Shown: one piece after another, positions 13,108 through 17,043 of the stretch
How positions within the stretch are numbered: the first letter of the stretch is position 1
Layout of the letters: each line of letters starts with the position of its first letter
Origin: Candidatus Zixiibacteriota bacterium
Lineage (GTDB): Bacteria > Zixibacteria > MSB-5A5 > GN15 > JAAZOE01
Length of the DNA stretch: 17,043 nt
NCBI GenBank assembly: GCA_028700875.1
Contig: JAQVRW010000020.1
Coordinates: 1 to 17,043 of the forward strand
Direction: 5' to 3'
Made by a program: the position numbers and the translations under genes
Notes under the pieces: model-generated
The model's database searches: none
What the model saw: the letters and a program-made list of their open reading frames with translations, nothing else
What the model was told of the DNA's origin: nothing

Positions 13108-16100
13108 TCAGAGGGAGCCGGCCGGGGCCAAAAAAACCTTCGATTCGCCCAAAATCCGGCGAAGGTCCTCGAGGATATCATTCTGCAGGCTGACATGCAG
13201 GCTCTTGGGCCTGATCTGTAATTCCTCACCGTTCTTGCGGGTAACGATGATGACGTCTTTCTCGCCCGGATGGGCCTCCAATATCGGCCGAACTTCCCCG
13301 ATTCGAGAAAAATCCTCCCGGTCAATCTGGAGCACCAGACGGCAATCATAGAAATCGGTGAGACGGTTCAGCGGCACCACGCTGGACGTCAGCAGTTTCG
13401 GCGCCTGGCCTTCCCGCGTCGATATCCGCCCGGAGGCCAGAATGATGCCGTCGACGACGATAAACTCCCGCGCCTTTTCGTAACTGTCCGAGAAGAAGAT
13501 CAGTTCCAGGCTGCCGGTAAAATCCTCGATAGTCACGAATGCCATCTGGTTGCCGCGCTTGTCCGGAGTGGTTTTGATCGTCTGGATGATGCCGCCGACC
13601 CGGGCTTCCTTGCCGTCATCGGCGGCGGTGATTTTCTGCGATGTCCGGGAGGCAAAACGGGCCAGTTCGCGACGGTACCGCGCCAACGGATGCCCGGAGA
13701 CATAGAAGCCGAGCATTTCTTTCTCGGCATTCAACCGCACCGCCAGCGGCAGGTCCTCGACATTGGGGAAATCGGGAGCCCTGCGGGTCTGGTCCACGCC
13801 CCCGCCGAACATATCGACCGTATGGGTATCCCGCTGCACCATTTGGCCATAGGCTATCATGGCTTCGAGCACTTCGTTCATCGCCCGCCGGTTGGCATGA
13901 AGGGAATCGAAGGCCCCGGCCGAGATCATCGATTCCAGCGCCCGTTTGTTGACGGCGTGCGGGTCGACGCGGGAGACGAAATCGGCCAGCGACGTGAACC
14001 GTTCCCCCTCGCGGCGGGCATTGAGAATCTGCTCCACCGGGCCGCCCCCGACGTTTTTGATCGCCTGCAGGCCGAACCGTATCTTGCCGGCGACGACGGT
14101 AAACGTCCCGTCGGATTCGTTGACATCGGGCGGCAGTATCTCCAGCCCCATCCGGCGGCATTCTTCCATCAAAACCACCACCCGGTCGGAATCCCCCATT
14201 TCGGAGGTCAACGAGGCCGCCATGAACTCATGCGGATAATACACTTTGAGCCACGCGGTCTGATAGGCCAGAAGAGCATAGCAGGTGGCGTGGGCGCGGT
14301 TGAATCCATAGCGGGCGAATGTCTCGATCAGGTCGAAAATCCGCTCGGCTGCCTTTTGATCGACCTTGTGCTTGACCGCGCCCTCGATGAAACTCTTCTT
14401 CTGCTCGTTCATGATCTTGACGTCTTTTTTCCCCATCGCCTTGCGCAACAAATCCGCCTGGCCCAGAGAATATCCGGCCAGAAGGTTGGCGATCTTGAGG
14501 ACCTGTTCCTGGAACACGATGACGCCATAGGTGTCCTGAGGAATTTTCTCCAGCAGGGGGTGTTCATACTTGACCTTTTCGCGGCCCTGCTTGCGATCGA
14601 TGTAGGTGTCGATCATATGCGAATCGAGAGGCCCCGGCCGATACAGCGCGTTCATGGCCACCAAATCGGTCAGCACGGTCGGTTTCAACTTGGCCAGATA
14701 ATCGCGCATGCCCCCCGACTCGAACTGGAAAACCCCGATGGTGTTGCCGGCGCCGAATAGTTGAAACACGCCGTTATCGGTCAGGTCGATGCTTTCGAGA
14801 TTGATCTCCCCCTTGCCGCCTGACTTGATCATCGCCACCGCGTCGTCGATGACCGTCAGCGTACGCAGCCCCAAAAAGTCCATCTTCAGCAGACCGACCT
14901 GTTCGATCCATTGCATGTCATATTGGGTGGTAATTTCGTCCTTGTTGCTCTTGAACAACGGCACGTAGTCGGTCAGGTCGGCCGGGGCGATCACCACCCC
15001 GGCGGCATGAGTCGAGGCGTGGCGGGTCAACCCCTCCAGCGTCTTCGACAACGCGATCAGCTTGGCCACCTGCGCGTTCGACGAGGCCAGCGCCTGCAGG
15101 TCGGGCACCTGCTTCAACGCCTTCTCCAGCGTCATCTCGGGGGTCGCTGGAATCATCTTGGCAATCCGATCCACCTCGGAGTAGGCCATCCCCAGCACCC
15201 GCCCCACGTCGCGAACCACTCCCCGCGCGGCCATGGTGCCGAAGGTGATGATCTGGGTGACGTTGTTGCGGCCGTATTTGTCCACCACATAGTCGATGAT
15301 CTTGCTTCGCGTTCGGTCCGCAAAATCGATGTCGATATCCGGCATCGTCACCCGTTCGGGATTCAGAAACCGCTCGAACAGCAACTCGTACTTGATCGGA
15401 TCCACATTGGTGATGCCGAGACAATAGGATACTATCGACCCCGCGGCCGAACCGCGCCCCGGCCCGACCGAGACGCCGTGGGTGCGGGCATAGTCCACGA
15501 AGTCGCGGACGATCAGGAAATACCCCGCGTACTTGAGCTGCCGGATAACCTTCAGTTCGTATTCCAGCCGTTCTTCGATCTCCGGGGTGATCTCGGCATA
15601 CCGCCGTTTCATCCCCTGACGGGTCAGCTCGGCCAGATATTCATCGGGCGTCTTGTCCGCCTCCGGGATCGGGAACGCCGGCAGCAACAGATGTCCCATC
15701 GGGATTTCGAGGTTGCATCGTTCGGCGATCTTGATCGTATTTTCCACCGCCGTGGGATAGGCGGCGAAAATCTCCCGCATTTCCTCGGATGATTTGAAAT
15801 AGATCTGGTCGGTGTTGTATTTCATCCGGTCGGTGTCGCTGACCGCCTTGCCGGTCTGGATGCACAGCAACGCATCATGCGCCTCGGCGTCTTCCTGCTT
15901 GAGATAATGGCAGTCATTGGTTACCACCAGCGGCAAATCGAATTTTTCCGCTATCGCCACGAGTTGGGGGATCGACCGCTTTTCCTCTTCCAGGCCATGA
16001 TCCTGCAATTCGATATAAAAATCGCCCGGAAACAACTCGGAGTAGAAACGGACCGCATTCTCGGCTTTTTCGGTATTCCCCAACGCCAGCCAATAAGGGA

Positions 16101-16539
16101 CCTCCCCCTTGCAGCAGGCGGAGAGAACGATCAAACCTTCGGCATGGGTAGTCAAAACCTCCCGATCCATGCGCGGTCGATGATAAAACCCTTCCCGATA
16201 GGCAATCGACGAAAGCTTCATCAGGTTCTTGTACCCGACCTGATCTTTGGCCAGAAGGACCAGATGGAAACCGCCGTCGGGATACCCCGGCACCCGTTTG
16301 TGGTCGAGACGGGAGGTACCGGCGATATAGGCTTCCATGCCGATAAGCGGCTTGATGCCGGCGTTGCGTGTCTTTTTGTAAAACTCTATGACCCCGAACA
16401 TGTTACCGTGGTCGGTGATGGCCAGGGCGGGCATGTTGAATTTCTTGGCCGCAACGATCAAGTCATCGATACGGCTGGCCCCATCCAAAAGCGAGTATTG
16501 GGTGTGGTTATGAAGATGTACAAAACCGCTTTTTTTCAT
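13108..16539 (-). CDS. dnaE: DNA polymerase III subunit alpha
   Basis: The replicative polymerase catalytic subunit, 1143 residues (E. coli DnaE 1160). The N-terminal PHP domain (1 to about 280) begins FVHLHNHTQYSLLDG with His8, His10 and Asp19, then TDHGN (Asp43, His44), Glu69, His92, an SACC cysteine and NDCHY. This is the full ligand set of the metal-dependent 3'-5' exonuclease-type PHP domain, lost in E. coli. The polymerase palm has PDIDIDF with Asp401 and Asp403, and the third aspartate Asp554 in KMDFLGLRTL. The GRGSAAGSIVSYCLG and YGFNRAHATCYALLAYQTAW blocks are typical of the fingers and palm. An OB-fold (about 970-1050) and a short tail end the protein. The ribosome site is weak. The gene is transcribed from a promoter at 16572-16599. 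Confidence 0.97.
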   Translation of the reverse strand: MKKSGFVHLHNHTQYSLLDGASRIDDLIVAAKKFNMPALAITDHGNMFGVIEFYKKTRNAGIKPLIGMEAYIAGTSRLDHKRVPGYPDGGFHLVLLAKDQVGYKNLMKLSSIAYREGFYHRPRMDREVLTTHAEGLIVLSACCKGEVPYWLALGNTEKAENAVRFYSELFPGDFYIELQDHGLEEEKRSIPQLVAIAEKFDLPLVVTNDCHYLKQEDAEAHDALLCIQTGKAVSDTDRMKYNTDQIYFKSSEEMREIFAAYPTAVENTIKIAERCNLEIPMGHLLLPAFPIPEADKTPDEYLAELTRQGMKRRYAEITPEIEERLEYELKVIRQLKYAGYFLIVRDFVDYARTHGVSVGPGRGSAAGSIVSYCLGITNVDPIKYELLFERFLNPERVTMPDIDIDFADRTRSKIIDYVVDKYGRNNVTQIITFGTMAARGVVRDVGRVLGMAYSEVDRIAKMIPATPEMTLEKALKQVPDLQALASSNAQVAKLIALSKTLEGLTRHASTHAAGVVIAPADLTDYVPLFKSNKDEITTQYDMQWIEQVGLLKMDFLGLRTLTVIDDAVAMIKSGGKGEINLESIDLTDNGVFQLFGAGNTIGVFQFESGGMRDYLAKLKPTVLTDLVAMNALYRPGPLDSHMIDTYIDRKQGREKVKYEHPLLEKIPQDTYGVIVFQEQVLKIANLLAGYSLGQADLLRKAMGKKDVKIMNEQKKSFIEGAVKHKVDQKAAERIFDLIETFARYGFNRAHATCYALLAYQTAWLKVYYPHEFMAASLTSEMGDSDRVVVLMEECRRMGLEILPPDVNESDGTFTVVAGKIRFGLQAIKNVGGGPVEQILNARREGERFTSLADFVSRVDPHAVNKRALESMISAGAFDSLHANRRAMNEVLEAMIAYGQMVQRDTHTVDMFGGGVDQTRRAPDFPNVEDLPLAVRLNAEKEMLGFYVSGHPLARYRRELARFASRTSQKITAADDGKEARVGGIIQTIKTTPDKRGNQMAFVTIEDFTGSLELIFFSDSYEKAREFIVVDGIILASGRISTREGQAPKLLTSSVVPLNRLTDFYDCRLVLQIDREDFSRIGEVRPILEAHPGEKDVIIVTRKNGEELQIRPKSLHVSLQNDILEDLRRILGESKVFLAPAGSL

Positions 16540-16571
16540 AGTTGTCGCATCCGTCGGTCGGTCCAGTCGCT

Positions 16572-16599
16572 ATGGTATCAGAAAATCGAGGTGGGTCAA
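16572..16599 (-). promoter_or_regulatory. dnaE: likely promoter of dnaE
   Basis: On the minus strand TTGACC (16599-16594), a 16-base spacer and TACCAT (16577-16572), giving a leader of about 25 bases before the ATG at 16539. It sits between the stop of the aminopeptidase remnant and dnaE, so dnaE does not depend on that remnant for transcription. Confidence 0.5.
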
Positions 16600-16627
16600 G
16601 AATTTAATTGGAGGAAATCATATCCGG

Positions 16628-16936
16628 CTATCGGCCAACGGCTTCCAATTTCCGCGTGAGGATGATGCGGTCGGGATCGAAGCGGACCGCCTTGATCGCC
16701 TGCGGAAACGGCCCCAGAAGATGTTCGCGGCTCTGCCCGATGCCATCCAAACGAAACGATTCCCGCGCGCCGTCGGCCAATTCAACCTGGACAGGAATGG
16801 GAGTCTCAAACCCGGAATCGACGCCGGAAATCTTGAAGGACAACGTCAGGGTGGGACGGCCGTGATCATCCGGAACGATTTTGTAATGGCAGGCGATATC
16901 CGGGATTTTCCAGCCATAGAGCCATTGGTCTTGCAA
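16628..16936 (-). pseudogene. C-terminal remnant of an M1-type aminopeptidase
   Basis: On the minus strand the frame reads LQDQWLYGWKIPDIACHYKI..., with later LTLSFKISG, ETPIPVQVEL and AVRFDPDRIIL, ending in TAG at 16628-16630. DQWLYG-x-x-IP followed by a beta-sandwich ending near FDPD is the pattern of the C-terminal region of M1 (gluzincin) aminopeptidases, after the catalytic domain. The catalytic HExxH part is absent. Upstream the frame closes at 16976-16978 and has no ATG, only TTG at 16936. It is probably the 3' end of a lost gene; a tiny free-standing protein is a less likely alternative. It lies in the same orientation directly upstream of dnaE. Confidence 0.6.
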
Positions 16937-16969
16937 AACAGCGGGGATTTTCCATATTAGGTTCGGGAT

Positions 16970-17043
16970 AAATGGTTAATGAAAAACCATAAATAATGTT
17001 ATAAAACATAACTTATGGATATTGATTGAAAAATATGAACAAT
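16970..17043. other. AT-rich segment with short dyads, no gene seen
   Basis: Composition changes abruptly to mostly A and T. Two short inverted repeats occur: ATGGTT with AACCAT (near 16973-16991) and ATGTT with AACAT (near 16997-17010). It could be the promoter region of a gene beyond the window or the edge of acquired DNA. Confidence 0.4.

Noticed and set aside
13270..14760. Long plus-strand open frame (496 codons) opposite dnaE
   Set aside because: It lies wholly within dnaE on the other strand, is rich in His/Arg/Gly/Gln as expected from the antisense of a GC-rich gene, and has no recognisable domain.

Overview
The window looks like chromosomal DNA of a free-living, GC-rich, diderm bacterium. 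It carries lipoproteins with lipoboxes, secreted thioredoxins, GGAGG-type ribosome binding sites and sigma70-like promoters. The gene repertoire would fit an uncultured lineage of the FCB group, for example Zixibacteria, but that placement is a guess from style only. No tRNA, rRNA, CRISPR array, transposase or phage gene is visible.

Left part (1-2400) is accessory in character. It holds a relatively AT-rich SEC-C protein gene (132-785), a possible divergent gene start at the left edge, a broken C-terminus of an acyl-CoA dehydrogenase (948-1088, minus) and an orphan membrane protein (1388-2056, minus). Non-coding DNA here is packed with palindromes whose arms meet over only two bases. Several of them follow a shared GTGGCC leader. 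Further relatives sit at 10398-10419 (palindrome) and 10443-10482 (a second family, CCCACCC...GGGTGGG, also present at 1097-1133 with a different, compensated inner stem).

Middle part (2427-10383): an NAD(P)-dependent aldehyde dehydrogenase, convergent with a large polytopic membrane protein ending in TPR repeats (3901-5982, minus). Divergent from that is a plus-strand group: a minimal FAD-binding (GlcD/PCMH-type) protein lacking its usual C-terminal cap, a polysaccharide-deacetylase-like protein, and an ATP-grasp ligase that overlaps the deacetylase by 26 bases. The deacetylase/ATP-grasp pair is surely co-expressed and probably modifies a cell-surface or small-molecule substrate that cannot be named from sequence. 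A TPR lipoprotein and a GNAT acetyltransferase follow as separate units.

Right part (10655-17043): a lone cytochrome-bd subunit-I-like membrane protein with no partner subunit, then a minus-strand block. In transcription order this is the C-terminal remnant of an M1-type aminopeptidase (16628-16936), dnaE (DNA polymerase III alpha, with a complete-looking PHP metal site), a periplasmic thioredoxin-fold protein (WCGYC) and a TlpA-like thioredoxin lipoprotein (WCPPC). The last two probably form a small envelope redox operon. The last 80 bases turn strongly AT-rich.

The strongest candidates for something undescribed are the variable-arm palindrome family, the covarying CCCACCC hairpin repeat, and the capless FAD protein / deacetylase / ATP-grasp group.
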